A DNA stretch of 64,000 bases from Alteromonas antoniana (GCF_019249295.1 NZ_JAESDH010000009.1:62001-126000), one strand, 5' to 3'. Shown: positions 36,705 to 46,517, counted from the first letter of the stretch. Notes: generated by a model not told the origin, from the letters alone. A program made the numbers and translations.

Positions 36705-37820
36705 TTACCAGCGATACTGGGTTTCGATACGAAATCGATTTGCGTGCTTTTTCTCTCCCTCAAGCGAATTAAGGTGGCTGAACCTTGTGCCTACCCACCA
36801 GTCAGCGCGAACGGAATAACGTGCCCTGACATCAATACCGTTGTAGTTCGTGGTTGCCAGTCGCCCGGTTGCGTTCTGTGCAAACTCTTCAATTACCGCA
36901 AATTTTTCTACATGTAACAGTCTCAGATGCGCCTGAAAATCGCCTTTTTCTTTCAGCTTGCCATAGCGTAATTCCACAGCCAGGCTGGTGCGATCGTCAC
37001 GGTCAGCGTCCACCGTTACGCCGTCTGAAGTGAGAGCGTGACCCGCATCCACGGCAATCCGCCATTGCTGCCAGCTTAACCAGGTACTCAGCCGTAATGA
37101 GGTGTGATCGGACCCGGTCTCCTTGCACGCATACTGGCAATGCTGCTGTCCCTCGTAATTCACCAGCCAGGGAGCGAAAGTCCAGCTTGTGTTGTCATAT
37201 TTGGTTGTCCACGTGGCCTGCACAGCCTGAAGACTGCCGATCGTCCCCGAAGCGCCATCAAGTGGCGCGCCCCAGAACCCGGTCAGGGTCAGGCCGTCGG
37301 ACACCTGATGATGCAGCGCTGCGCCAATCGGGTGTAGATCCCGGTCCCAGAACACATCGGTACTGTTTGTCAGTTGCCAGGGAATTTTGCCGGCAATAAA
37401 CGCCGTGTCATCGTGCTGATACTCTACATACGCCTGATCGACATACACATCCTTGTCAGGAAGCCCCTGCTCAGTAAAACGATATAAGGTAATGGAAGGC
37501 ACGTTCTGTCGGTTTTTTAATCCTGTACTCACGCGTACGCGATAGCGCCAGGCATTGCCGATGCTACCCTGTATACCTGCCCGAACAGTGGCCCGCAATC
37601 TTTCGCGATCGCTAGCGCCTGCCATCGCAGTGTCGTTTTCGTAACGAAGCAGCACGCTGGCGTAAGGCGATACGGTAACCGGCTCGGCCCTGACCGACGA
37701 CAATGACATGCCGCAGGCTGCAATGATTACTGCATAAATGTTGTAGTGTCTGAAATGTGAACTGACTTGTTTTCTCACATGAATTACCACTGATAAACAA
37801 TGTTCAAACAATAGCCGCAT
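36705..37820 (-). CDS. Outer-membrane porin-like beta-barrel protein
   Basis: The 371-residue protein has a hydrophobic export segment (YAVIIAACGMSLSSVRA) placed after about 26 residues, an unusually long N-region, so the true start could be a GTG at 37778. The mature part is rich in alternating strands (SVLLRYENDTAMAGAS, WRYRVRVSTGLKNR, TAFIAGKIPWQ, VRARYSVRADWWVGTRF) and ends in QYRW, an aromatic C-terminus as needed by the BAM complex. Substrate is unknown. It shares the minus strand with the EAL regulator 20 bases downstream and diverges from the HTH-REC gene. Confidence 0.72.
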   Translation of the reverse strand: MRLLFEHCLSVVIHVRKQVSSHFRHYNIYAVIIAACGMSLSSVRAEPVTVSPYASVLLRYENDTAMAGASDRERLRATVRAGIQGSIGNAWRYRVRVSTGLKNRQNVPSITLYRFTEQGLPDKDVYVDQAYVEYQHDDTAFIAGKIPWQLTNSTDVFWDRDLHPIGAALHHQVSDGLTLTGFWGAPLDGASGTIGSLQAVQATWTTKYDNTSWTFAPWLVNYEGQQHCQYACKETGSDHTSLRLSTWLSWQQWRIAVDAGHALTSDGVTVDADRDDRTSLAVELRYGKLKEKGDFQAHLRLLHVEKFAVIEEFAQNATGRLATTNYNGIDVRARYSVRADWWVGTRFSHLNSLEGEKKHANRFRIETQYRW

Positions 37821-37914
37821 GTCACATTTGTCGCAATCTATACTTTAGTCTTGATTGTCACTTTTTAATCGACGTGTTATAACGTAATACACGTAACGTT
37901 TACCGGGTGAAAAA

Positions 37915-38475
37915 ATGAAAACACTGACTTCAGGGGAAATTGCCGCATTTTGCGACGTGAACCTTAGAACTGTTATCCGCTGGATCGAAAGTGGCAAACT
38001 GAAAGGTTTCAAGCTTCCCGGGCGCGGTAACAACCGGGTACTGGTTGACGACTTCGTCGACTTTCTGGAACGCCATAACATGCCGGTGCCGCAACAGCTT
38101 CGCGGTGAGGCGACGCCTGGGATCCTGATAGTCGATGATGAAATGCCGGTGGCCAAGTCAATACAGCGAGTGGCGCGCCGTGCAGGCTACGACACTATGA
38201 TTGCCACGGGCGGCTTTCAGGCGGGAATTATGCTAAGCCAAAACAACCCGAAACTGATGACGCTGGACTTGAGCATGCCGGGCATGGATGGTTACAGCGT
38301 GATCCAGTTCACGCGTGAACAGCAGCGCTACAAGCGACTAAAGATCATCGTTATCTCAGCGCTTGATGATGTCAGCCTGGAGCGAGCTCTGGATATGGGC
38401 GCCGATGCCGTGCTGCAAAAGCCGTTTTCAAACCATGACTTAACCAGCTTGCTGGACACCTACATGTCGGCCTGA
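37915..38475 (+). CDS. HTH (MerR/excisionase-type) - REC response regulator
   Basis: The 186-residue protein reverses the usual order: residues 1-52 are an excisionase/MerR-like helix-turn-helix (LTSGEIAAFCDVNLRTVIRWIESGKLKGFKLPGRG) and residues 68-186 a receiver domain with DD at 74-75, phospho-acceptor Asp118 in TLDLSMPGMDG and Lys169 in LQKPF. It would bind DNA under control of phosphorylation, probably by one of the kinases nearby. It is first of a plus-strand run with a PhnD-like binding protein, a sensor kinase and a REC protein. GGGTG precedes the ATG. Confidence 0.85.
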   Translation: MKTLTSGEIAAFCDVNLRTVIRWIESGKLKGFKLPGRGNNRVLVDDFVDFLERHNMPVPQQLRGEATPGILIVDDEMPVAKSIQRVARRAGYDTMIATGGFQAGIMLSQNNPKLMTLDLSMPGMDGYSVIQFTREQQRYKRLKIIVISALDDVSLERALDMGADAVLQKPFSNHDLTSLLDTYMSA

Positions 38476-38496
38476 TGCAGGCTTCGGGAGTTGCAG

Positions 38497-39324
38497 ATGA
38501 AATACCGCACGTTAATGCTGACAACCTTTTGCTGGCTTCTGACTCTCTTTTTTAGTTCAGACAGTTCTGCGGAATCTCTGACTTTTGGCATCGTTCCTCA
38601 ACAATCGGCAAAAAAACTGGCGGCAAACTGGCAGCCGTTACTCAATCACCTTTCACAACAAACGGGTGTCACCATAAACTTTGCTACGGCCAAAGACATC
38701 CCGACATTTGAAGCCCGGCTTACGGAAAAGCAATACGATATTGCTTACATGAATCCATACCACTACACAGAATTTCACGAGCTGGCAGGCTACGAAGCAC
38801 TGGCCCGTCAGAAAAATAAAAACCTCGTTGGCGTTATTGTAGTTGCCGCAAACAGCCCCTTCATGCACATCGAAGAATTACACGGGCTAACTGTGGCGTT
38901 TCCTGCTCCGGCAGCGTTTGCTGCCAGCATCCTTCCACAGGCTGAACTTGCCAAGATGGGAATTTCTATTACTCCTCAGTATGTGTTCTCTCACGATTCG
39001 GTCTATCTTAATGTAAGCAAAGGCTTTTTGCCTGCAGGCGGTGGGATCATCAGAACACTGAACAGCATCGAACCGGGTATCAGAGATAACCTGAGAATAC
39101 TATGGAAGAGTAAAGCCTATACCCCGCATGCGATAGCAACGGCAGCGCATCTGTCACCGGAAATCCGTTCTGCGTTGCTGAAAGCCCTACTGGCACTGAA
39201 TGGCAGCGAGCACAAACCGATACTCGCACCGCTTAAGTTTGACGGCTTCGAAGAGGCCCGGAATAGCGACTGGGATGATGTCAGAGAACTTGGCATTCAA
39301 TCTCTGGCGCGGCCACATTTTTGA
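38497..39324 (+). CDS. PhnD-like periplasmic binding protein
   Basis: Using the ATG at 38497 (six bases after GGGAG) the product has 275 residues and a signal peptide (MKYRTLMLTTFCWLLTLFFS). The mature part is a phosphate/phosphonate-type binding fold: LTFGIVPQQSAKKLAANWQPLLNHLSQQTGV, YDIAYMNPYHYTEF, GVIVVAANSP, the LTVAFPAPAAFAASILPQAEL hinge and a C-terminal LGIQSLARPHF. No ABC transporter is adjacent; the next gene, 9 bases on, is a membrane histidine kinase, so it most likely delivers a signal to that kinase. Confidence 0.85.
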   Translation: MKYRTLMLTTFCWLLTLFFSSDSSAESLTFGIVPQQSAKKLAANWQPLLNHLSQQTGVTINFATAKDIPTFEARLTEKQYDIAYMNPYHYTEFHELAGYEALARQKNKNLVGVIVVAANSPFMHIEELHGLTVAFPAPAAFAASILPQAELAKMGISITPQYVFSHDSVYLNVSKGFLPAGGGIIRTLNSIEPGIRDNLRILWKSKAYTPHAIATAAHLSPEIRSALLKALLALNGSEHKPILAPLKFDGFEEARNSDWDDVRELGIQSLARPHF

Positions 39325-39333
39325 GGTATCGCT

Positions 39334-41010
39334 GTGAATTGCTCGCTGAGAACAAAAACCATTGCCGGGGTAGCGGTCATCGAAGCCACCTTGCTTGCAA
39401 TTCTGGTTATCACCATATTTCAGTTTCTGACTACGCTGTTGGATGACAGTATCTTAAAGCGGGCGCATACAACGGCAAACCTGTTCGCCTCAACGACAAA
39501 AAATGCCTTTCTCAGCTACGATCTCGCCTCTTTGGAAACCGACGTTGAAGAGTTACTGGCGAACTCAGATATTGTTTACGTCAGAATTATAGACAACAGC
39601 GGCAATGTATTTGCTTCCGGTGGTTCTGAGGCGGCCCTTTCGCAGCCATTTCAGGAAGACAGTTTTGTAGACCAGACTGATGATGGCGTTTTTGACATCT
39701 CTGCCCCCATCAAGGTAAACAGCCAGCTTTACGGACGGGTTGAGCTCGGCATTAATATCTCGTCTATCAGCAACTCGCTGGTAAAAGTACGTAACTGGGC
39801 AGTATCCATCGCCCTGATTGAGATGCTGTTAGTGGCGTTGTTTTCTTTTGTGCTTGGCACCTACCTGACGTCTCAGTTAAAAGTGCTGCGCTCAGGTGCC
39901 AGAAAAATCGCCCGCTCCGTGGAGAATAATCACTATACCGATAATAAAGTAAAAGTGACCGGCTCTGATGAACTGGCTGAACTTTCAGAAGCGTTTAACC
40001 AGTTGGCTGACTCATTGTTTGAAGAATATAAACGACGATCGACGGTAGAAACGGAGCTTACCGAGCTTAATCGCTCACTGGAACAAAAGGTGCAGGACAG
40101 AACCACACTTCTGCAACAGAAAAACGCATTGTTGCAATCAACCAATAAAGATTTGAAGGAAGCACAGGTCCAGTTGCTTCAGGCTGAAAAAATGGCGTCT
40201 GTAGGTCAGCTTGCGGCAGGTGTCGCCCATGAAATAAATAATCCTGTGGGCTTCGTCGGCAGTAATTTATCGACGCTTTCAGACTATATTTCTACATATC
40301 AGTTGCTGTTTGCTGAAATGCAGTCTGTTATCAACACCACAGATGACCGCGAGCGGCTCCAGAAACTCGAACAGTTGAAACAACGGTTCGAACAGCATGA
40401 TATTGATTTCATTAATGAAGACGTTGTTCCGCTTATTCGGGAGTCTTCGGAAGGGCTCGAGCGTGTCAGTGAGATTGTCAAAGGGTTGAAACTGTTTTCA
40501 CGCATAGACAGTGACGAAAAGCAGTGGTTCGATATCAATGACTGTGTGCGCACCACGCTGAGTATGGTGAACAATAAATTAAAATATATCAGCGACGTTA
40601 AGGTTGAGTTAAGTGCAATACCGCGTGTATTTATCAATGTAGGAAAAATATCACAGGTAATCACGAACCTGTTGATCAATGCCGGCCAGGCGATTGAAGC
40701 CACCAAAAAGCATGGGCACATCCGCATTGCTACCACTGCTGACAATAAACAGGTCAGTGTGCATATTGAAGATACCGGCGGCGGCATTAAGCCTGAGCAC
40801 ATCGATAAGTTATTCAATCCGTTTTTTACTACCAAACCAGAGGGTCAGGGAACAGGCCTGGGACTTTCGATTTCTTTCGGCATAGCCGAGGAACATGGAG
40901 GCACGCTTAGTGTCAGGAGCGACGAGGGCAAAGGCAGCTGTTTCACGCTGACTTTACCTTTGACACCGCCCGAGGATTCGGTGCATTCAGACAAACAAGA
41001 CCAGCAATGA
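39334..41010 (+). CDS. Membrane sensor histidine kinase
   Basis: The 558-residue kinase starts at GTG after GAGGT and is coupled to the PhnD-like gene. It has a first membrane helix (about 10-33), a periplasmic sensor region of about 120 residues, a second helix (about 156-180), HAMP, a coiled coil (220-280), the dimerisation site AAGVAHEINNPVGF with His299, and a HATPase with NLLINAGQAIEA, DTGGGI and GQGTGLGLSI. Phosphate would flow to the HTH-REC or REC-HD-like regulators beside it (inference). Confidence 0.93.
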   Translation: MNCSLRTKTIAGVAVIEATLLAILVITIFQFLTTLLDDSILKRAHTTANLFASTTKNAFLSYDLASLETDVEELLANSDIVYVRIIDNSGNVFASGGSEAALSQPFQEDSFVDQTDDGVFDISAPIKVNSQLYGRVELGINISSISNSLVKVRNWAVSIALIEMLLVALFSFVLGTYLTSQLKVLRSGARKIARSVENNHYTDNKVKVTGSDELAELSEAFNQLADSLFEEYKRRSTVETELTELNRSLEQKVQDRTTLLQQKNALLQSTNKDLKEAQVQLLQAEKMASVGQLAAGVAHEINNPVGFVGSNLSTLSDYISTYQLLFAEMQSVINTTDDRERLQKLEQLKQRFEQHDIDFINEDVVPLIRESSEGLERVSEIVKGLKLFSRIDSDEKQWFDINDCVRTTLSMVNNKLKYISDVKVELSAIPRVFINVGKISQVITNLLINAGQAIEATKKHGHIRIATTADNKQVSVHIEDTGGGIKPEHIDKLFNPFFTTKPEGQGTGLGLSISFGIAEEHGGTLSVRSDEGKGSCFTLTLPLTPPEDSVHSDKQDQQ

Positions 41011-41070
41011 AAGGTCTTTATTAACCGGTCGGCTGTGCACAGTTCCGATACACCAGATAAGGGTTAAGTT

Positions 41071-42390
41071 ATGCATACCAGCGACAATCAGGTGCAGAAA
41101 AAATATACCGTTATTTTCATCGATGATGAGCCAAACATTCTGCGGGCGATCAAACGTGCACTGTTTAAAATGGATATTAATCTGGTGTTAGCAGACAGCG
41201 GACAAAAGGCGCTAGAGATTCTGGCCAAAACGCCTGCTCACGTTGTTATTTCGGACATGAAGATGCCGAGTATGTCAGGGGCTGAGTTACTCGAACAGGT
41301 CGCCGAAAAGTACCCGGATACCTTTCGGGTAGTACTGACCGGTTTTGCGGATATTGACTCTACCATTAAGGCCGTTAATCAGGGCCGGATCCACCGCTAC
41401 CTGCAAAAGCCATGGGATAATCAGGAACTGATGAATACCATCGAAGAAGGCCTTGAACGGATACGCCTGAAAGATGAGAACGCCCGGCTACAAAAGCTGA
41501 CTGCAGCGCAAAACAAAAAGCTTAAAGATATCAACATGCAACTGGAACAGATGGTACAAAAGCGCACCCGCCAGATAAAGGCTGCACTGAACCGGGTCGA
41601 AAAGCATAATCAGGCTATCGAGCAGGTACTGTTTAATGTGATTAGTATCAACCCCGATATCAATGGTAAATTCGCGATAGAAGTGAGTGAGCTGGCCGGA
41701 CGTTTGGCGAAAGAAGCCGGCCAGGAAAAAGACATGGTAAAACTGGTGAAATACGCCGGTCTCATCTGTGAATTAGGCTTGTTAGGTCTGACACCCGATG
41801 ATTATCGCCTGCCGTTTTCGAAACTGAATTATCAGCAACAGCAAGCGTACTTATCGCAAACCCGCAAAGCGGCGGAAATTTTAGCTCCCGCCCATCAAAT
41901 GCAATCAGTATCAGACATTATTGAATTTCAGTTTGAGCACTACAATGGCTCGGGACTATACAATAAGGTCGCAAAGGAGATCCCAGTGGGTGCGCGGATC
42001 CTGGCTATTGCTCGTGATTACTGGCGCTTGGTAACCGGCCGCCTCAGTGGCATAGAGATGGCACCAAGAGAAGCCAAGCTGGAGATGAAAAAGCATAAAA
42101 ACACCCGCTATGACGGCGAGATCCTGGACATACTGCTAAATGCACAGGACGTCGGGCGTCCGCTTTATATGGACAACACCGTTTCAGCGACCTCGCTGAA
42201 ACCCGGTATGGTGCTGGGGCAAAACCTGTATAACGATGCGCATATTCTTATCCTGCCTGAAGGGCACATTTTTTCAGAGTCAACAATTAGCAAGTTAGCC
42301 CAATTCGAGCGCGAGCGGGGTAAGAAGTTTACTATTTGCCTGAAAAAAGAGGAGCCTGAAACAGCAGAGGACGTTCCAGCGGCCGGATAA
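41071..42390 (+). CDS. REC protein with degenerate HD-GYP-like domain
   Basis: The 439-residue protein begins with a receiver domain (DD at 18-19, Asp62 in SDMKMPSMSG, LQKPW lysine), then a coiled coil (about 135-185) and a helical domain with the outline of HD-GYP. The catalytic positions are lost: where HD is expected it reads KYAGLICELGLLGL, and in place of H-x-WDGSGYP it reads FEHYNGSGLYNK. It is therefore probably a c-di-GMP-phosphodiesterase relative that acts by binding, not catalysis. It ends seven bases before the convergent second kinase gene. Confidence 0.85.
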   Translation: MHTSDNQVQKKYTVIFIDDEPNILRAIKRALFKMDINLVLADSGQKALEILAKTPAHVVISDMKMPSMSGAELLEQVAEKYPDTFRVVLTGFADIDSTIKAVNQGRIHRYLQKPWDNQELMNTIEEGLERIRLKDENARLQKLTAAQNKKLKDINMQLEQMVQKRTRQIKAALNRVEKHNQAIEQVLFNVISINPDINGKFAIEVSELAGRLAKEAGQEKDMVKLVKYAGLICELGLLGLTPDDYRLPFSKLNYQQQQAYLSQTRKAAEILAPAHQMQSVSDIIEFQFEHYNGSGLYNKVAKEIPVGARILAIARDYWRLVTGRLSGIEMAPREAKLEMKKHKNTRYDGEILDILLNAQDVGRPLYMDNTVSATSLKPGMVLGQNLYNDAHILILPEGHIFSESTISKLAQFERERGKKFTICLKKEEPETAEDVPAAG

Positions 42391-42396
42391 ATGAAT

Positions 42397-43704
42397 TCAT
42401 TCGGGGCCTTCAACCCGAGGGAACCGAAGCGTAAATGTTGTGCCTTTATTTAGTTCACTGCTAACGTCAGTGATCGCATCATGGGCATGCAGAATACCCT
42501 GCGTGATAGCCAGCCCCAGTCCGGTTCCCTTCCCCGTGGCTTTGGTAGTAAAAAATGGTGTGAAAATTTTTGCACGGGTGGCTTTATCCATGCCTGTTCC
42601 GGTGTCGGCAATGCTTACTTCAACATGGCTGATAGTCTCGCTGACACGCAAGGTTAGGGTGCCTCCTCCGGGCATGGCGTGAGCCGCATTTATCATCATA
42701 TTAACGAACACCTGCTCAAGCTGCGAACCGTCCCCGGAAATAAGCCCCGAAGTCGTATCGTCCTCGTAAATCACATTATGGTGCGTATCAAACTGACTGC
42801 GGGTGAGCGTGATACAACGCTTGACCACATCCGCGACTTTCAGCGTTTTAAACTTGCCCTCGCCCCGACGGGAAAAAGCATACAGCTCGCTCACGATGTT
42901 GCTGATTCGGTCAACACCAGACAAGTTGGTTTCGACAATCTCTTTGCTGTCTTCCAGTAAAAAGTCAAAATCAAAGCGTGTTTTCAGGGAATCAAACACC
43001 TCCGGGCTCACCTGCCCTTTTTCCACAGCCTGCTCAAGCTCAGAAAAAAACGTCTGAAACGAGTCCATATACGTGGCGAGAGATTCCAGGTTAGAGCGGA
43101 TATAACCGACCGGATTATTAATCTCATGGGCGATACCCGCCGTGAGTTTTCCCAGCTCAGACATTTTTTCAGCCTGCACCAGCTGCGCCATGGTTTCTGC
43201 CATTCCCCGGCTGATGGATTCCATGCTTCGTTGTGTCGCCGCAATATCTTTTTCCCGTCGACGATGTTTCAGTCCGAAGGCAATGCACTTTGTGGCGTCC
43301 TCTAATACAGAGAGCACCTCGTCGCCCGGCGCACTATCCACGCTTAGCACGGCCCACACCGAGGGTTGCGAAGCGCAATCGATAACAAGTAAAACCCACT
43401 TCTCGTTACTCACCACCAGGCCAGTCTTTGCCGACGCGTACTCTGACACCGTATCGCAAAGCGCTTTAAGCGAACCTGCAGGCGCATTCCAGCTTTCGCC
43501 GTTAAACACTTTAATGGTTGAAATATCGTGCAGTCGACCTTCCCAGCAAGGCAAATAAAACGCCTGTTTCGCGCCGATATACGCGAAAGTGGCCTCTATC
43601 GCCTGACGCAGCATGGTTTCGATATCGTCATCGGAACCGGCAATACTCGTTAGGGTTCGGTAATACCGATAGGCTGTGGCGTCGTCATAATGGGTGTCAG
43701 ACAT
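42397..43704 (-). CDS. Cytosolic sensor histidine kinase
   Basis: The product has 435 residues from the ATG at 43704, six bases after GGAAAC. There is no membrane helix. Residues 1-150 look like a GAF/PAS-type sensor, followed by a short coiled coil, the phospho-acceptor site TAGIAHEINNPVGYI with His193, and a HATPase region with NMMINAAHAMPGGG, DTGTGM and GKGTGLGLAI. The H-box is close in wording to that of the membrane kinase at 39334, so the two are related. It would sense a cytoplasmic cue and feed the regulators of this cluster. Confidence 0.91.
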   Translation of the reverse strand: MSDTHYDDATAYRYYRTLTSIAGSDDDIETMLRQAIEATFAYIGAKQAFYLPCWEGRLHDISTIKVFNGESWNAPAGSLKALCDTVSEYASAKTGLVVSNEKWVLLVIDCASQPSVWAVLSVDSAPGDEVLSVLEDATKCIAFGLKHRRREKDIAATQRSMESISRGMAETMAQLVQAEKMSELGKLTAGIAHEINNPVGYIRSNLESLATYMDSFQTFFSELEQAVEKGQVSPEVFDSLKTRFDFDFLLEDSKEIVETNLSGVDRISNIVSELYAFSRRGEGKFKTLKVADVVKRCITLTRSQFDTHHNVIYEDDTTSGLISGDGSQLEQVFVNMMINAAHAMPGGGTLTLRVSETISHVEVSIADTGTGMDKATRAKIFTPFFTTKATGKGTGLGLAITQGILHAHDAITDVSSELNKGTTFTLRFPRVEGPE

Positions 43705-43916
43705 AAACACGTTTCCGGTTAGTCATTGATAATGAGCAGATAAGTCGCATACTACTACTTGGAAAGATGCAAACAAGCAAGGAAATAACAAAACCGTCAG
43801 GCTCACGATAAACTTTGTTATCCGGGGCACGTAAGTAACAAGTTTAGTGACGTTTTTTCCCGTTTTCATTCATGCCAGAATGAGAACCATACACACTTTA
43901 ACCAAAAGCGACCAAC

Positions 43917-45266
43917 ATGAAAGAATTTGACTACATCTGTATTGGCGGCGGCAGCGGTGGAATCGCTTCTGCAAACCGCGCCGCGAAGCACGGTAAACGT
44001 GCTGCAATTATCGAAGCCAAAGATATTGGCGGCACCTGCGTAAACGTAGGCTGCGTGCCCAAAAAAGCCATGTGGTATGGCGCCCAGATTGCTGAGTCTA
44101 TTCACCGGTATGCGCCAGAGTACGGGTTTGATCTCAGCGTGAATCATTTTAGCTGGGACACGCTGATAGCCAGTCGCCAGGCTTATATTGAGCGCATTCA
44201 CGCCTCTTATGACAGAGTACTTTCTACCAATGACGTTACGCTGATAAAAGGGTTTGCCCGCTTTATCGACAATCACACCGTAGAGGTGGACGGCGAGCAG
44301 TACACTGCCAAACATATCACCCTCGCCACCGGCGGCCATCCCATTTTTCCAGACATTGAAGGTGCTGAGCATGGCATCGATAGCGATGGCTTTTTTGCGC
44401 TGAAAGAGCAGCCCAAAACTGCTGTGGTAGTAGGCGCGGGGTATATCGGTGTCGAGCTGGCGGGCGTGCTGCAATCGTTGGGAACACAAACCCATCTGGT
44501 CGTCAGAAAACATGCGCCTTTGCGTCATTTTGATCCGCTGATTCATGAAACGCTGGTCGATCTTATTCACGAGGAAGGCCCCACTCTGCACACATTTGCC
44601 TCTGTGGAAAAAGTGGAAAAGGTATCTGATAAGCACCTTAAGGTGCAGCTGAGTAATGGCGAGACAATTGATACCGACTGCCTGATCTGGGCAATCGGCC
44701 GCGCTCCGTCCACCAGCGATATGGGCCTGGAGAATACCGATGTAAAAGTGCTGCCAAACGGTATTGTGGAGGTGGACAAATATCAGAATACGGCAGCCGA
44801 GGGCATTTATGCGGTGGGCGATATCACCGGTCACGCGGAACTGACTCCCGTAGCGATAAAAGCAGGGCGACTGCTCAGTGAGCGATTATTTAACGGCCAG
44901 GAAAATGCCCATCTGGATTACTCATTGATTCCTACCGTCGTGTTCAGCCACCCACCTATCGGCACTATAGGAATGACGGAACCGGAAGCAGCGAAAGAAT
45001 ACGGTGAAGCAAATATCAAGGTGTACACCTCATCGTTTGCCTCCATGTTCTCAGCAGTAACACGTCACCGGCAGGCCACGAAGATGAAAGTGATTTGCGC
45101 AGGTGAAAACGAGAAAGTTGTTGGTCTTCACGGTATCGGACACGGCATGGATGAAATTCTGCAGGGCTTTGCCGTAGCAATCAAAATGGGCGCGACAAAG
45201 GCCGATTTAGATGCCTGCGTAGCGATTCACCCTACCAGTGCCGAGGAGTTTGTTACGATGACGTAG
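43917..45266 (+). CDS. gor: Glutathione-disulfide reductase
   Basis: This 449-residue flavoprotein reduces oxidised glutathione with NADPH. It has the FAD motif [14 protein letters not shown], the redox disulfide [13 protein letters not shown] (Cys41 and Cys46), the NADPH-binding [17 protein letters not shown] followed by an arginine typical of NADPH use, [17 protein letters not shown] and the C-terminal interface [17 protein letters not shown] with the catalytic His. Length matches E. coli Gor. It stands alone and is divergent from the kinase gene. Confidence 0.96.
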   Translation: MKEFDYICIGGGSGGIASANRAAKHGKRAAIIEAKDIGGTCVNVGCVPKKAMWYGAQIAESIHRYAPEYGFDLSVNHFSWDTLIASRQAYIERIHASYDRVLSTNDVTLIKGFARFIDNHTVEVDGEQYTAKHITLATGGHPIFPDIEGAEHGIDSDGFFALKEQPKTAVVVGAGYIGVELAGVLQSLGTQTHLVVRKHAPLRHFDPLIHETLVDLIHEEGPTLHTFASVEKVEKVSDKHLKVQLSNGETIDTDCLIWAIGRAPSTSDMGLENTDVKVLPNGIVEVDKYQNTAAEGIYAVGDITGHAELTPVAIKAGRLLSERLFNGQENAHLDYSLIPTVVFSHPPIGTIGMTEPEAAKEYGEANIKVYTSSFASMFSAVTRHRQATKMKVICAGENEKVVGLHGIGHGMDEILQGFAVAIKMGATKADLDACVAIHPTSAEEFVTMT

Positions 45267-45621
45267 CGCAGCCACCTGCCAACAAGGTTGCGTAAGACAT
45301 CTTTATTGACAAAATAACTGAAAATGTACTCTCCCGATAACGTCGATACCCTGTCGGGATAGTACATACTGCGTTGCAGTACTTTCTACTTACTACCTGG
45401 TGATTTTTCAGGGTAGCGTTCTTTTTTGCTTTGTTTCATTCCCCACACTTGTCACTACTATTGCGTCGCACTATCACTCCACATTTTTAACTGGCCCTGG
45501 TCGCTTGCCATCTCTTCCCACTACGATTTCCAACACCGCGGTGATAATCACAAACGATCTTTCGACCAGTATTCACCAGATACCAGCTACGTATACTTCG
45601 TTGTCAGCAAGGAGATAGTGT
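45267..45621. other. Intergenic region between gor and the DNA ligase gene, with a strong hairpin
   Basis: The 355 bases hold a long inverted repeat at 45326-45365: GTACT-c-TCCCGA pairs with TCGGGA-t-AGTAC, one mismatch, 16-base loop. It lies 60 bases after the gor stop and may be its 3' structure, but no T run follows. TTGACA at 45306-45311 has no fitting -10. Confidence 0.45.
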
Positions 45622-46485
45622 ATGAAAACCACAATGCGGATAGTGTTCTTGTGCCTTATAACACTTGGCGGCGTTAATGCGGCAATCGCCTCATATATCG
45701 ATAACGCCGCGGTTCAGCTGGCCAGTCGCTACCAGGGACAGGTGGATATTCAACAGTACCTGGTAAGCGAGAAGCTTGATGGCATTCGCGCGCGCTGGAC
45801 CGGAACTCACCTTATTACCCGTAATGGCAATATCATTCATGCCCCACACTGGTTTACAGCGAACTGGCCGGAACAGGTGCTTGACGGAGAGCTGTGGACT
45901 CAGCACGGCGAGTTTGAACGCATCGCCTCCATTGTGCTGCGCAGTCAGCCCGATGAGCGATGGCGCACCGTCACTATGAAGCTGTTTGATTTACCTGACG
46001 ACGATCTGGTTTTCGCTGACCGCGTTCGCAAAATGTCTGACGTTGTTCGCACAACCAACAGCCCCTATCTCAGCATGATCCCGCAGCGTTCGTTTGCATC
46101 CGTCGACGCCATGGAACAACATCTGGATGAGGTTATTGCCAACGGCGGCGAAGGGTTGATGCTGCACCACAGGCAGGCAATCTACCAGCATGGACGCAAC
46201 CCGCATCTGCTTAAGCTGAAACGCTATGACGACGCCGAAGCAACAGTCGTTGCGCAGTTGCCGGGAAAGGGAAAATTCAAAGGCATGATGGGCTCGTTAC
46301 TGGTTAAAACCTCTGATGGCACTCAATTTAAAATTGGCAGCGGGTTTAGCCACAATGAGCGCCTCAACCCGCCTCCACCAGGAAGTTGGATCACCTTCAA
46401 ATATTACGGGTTGACCCGAAACGGCATACCGCGTTTTGCCAGCTTTCTGCATGTCCGGCCGGAACAGGACCGACCGAAAGAATGA
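45622..46485 (+). CDS. Exported ATP-dependent DNA ligase (LigE type)
   Basis: The 287-residue minimal ligase begins with a signal peptide (MKTTMRIVFLCLITLGGVNA, cut near AIA) and has the nucleotidyltransferase motif I SEKLDGIRARW with the adenylated Lys, LDGELW as motif III, ANGGEGLMLH as motif IV and LLKLKRYDDAEATV as motif V, followed by the small OB domain ending FLHVRPEQ. These periplasmic ligases are linked to extracellular DNA, biofilm and competence in other bacteria. AAGGAGAT precedes the ATG. Confidence 0.93.
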   Translation: MKTTMRIVFLCLITLGGVNAAIASYIDNAAVQLASRYQGQVDIQQYLVSEKLDGIRARWTGTHLITRNGNIIHAPHWFTANWPEQVLDGELWTQHGEFERIASIVLRSQPDERWRTVTMKLFDLPDDDLVFADRVRKMSDVVRTTNSPYLSMIPQRSFASVDAMEQHLDEVIANGGEGLMLHHRQAIYQHGRNPHLLKLKRYDDAEATVVAQLPGKGKFKGMMGSLLVKTSDGTQFKIGSGFSHNERLNPPPPGSWITFKYYGLTRNGIPRFASFLHVRPEQDRPKE

Positions 46486-46517
46486 GAACGCTACCTCTGT
46501 CGGCTCAACGTCGCAAT

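Noticed and set aside
40299-40835. 178-codon frame antisense to the sensor kinase
   Set aside because: Shadow of the kinase gene with low-complexity Ser-rich translation.
43866-44834. 322-codon frame antisense to gor
   Set aside because: It mirrors an intact glutathione reductase gene, has no ribosome-binding site and no recognisable domain.
45306-45334. TTGACA promoter after gor
   Set aside because: No acceptable -10 hexamer at 16-18 bases; also lies just before a hairpin that looks like a 3' structure.
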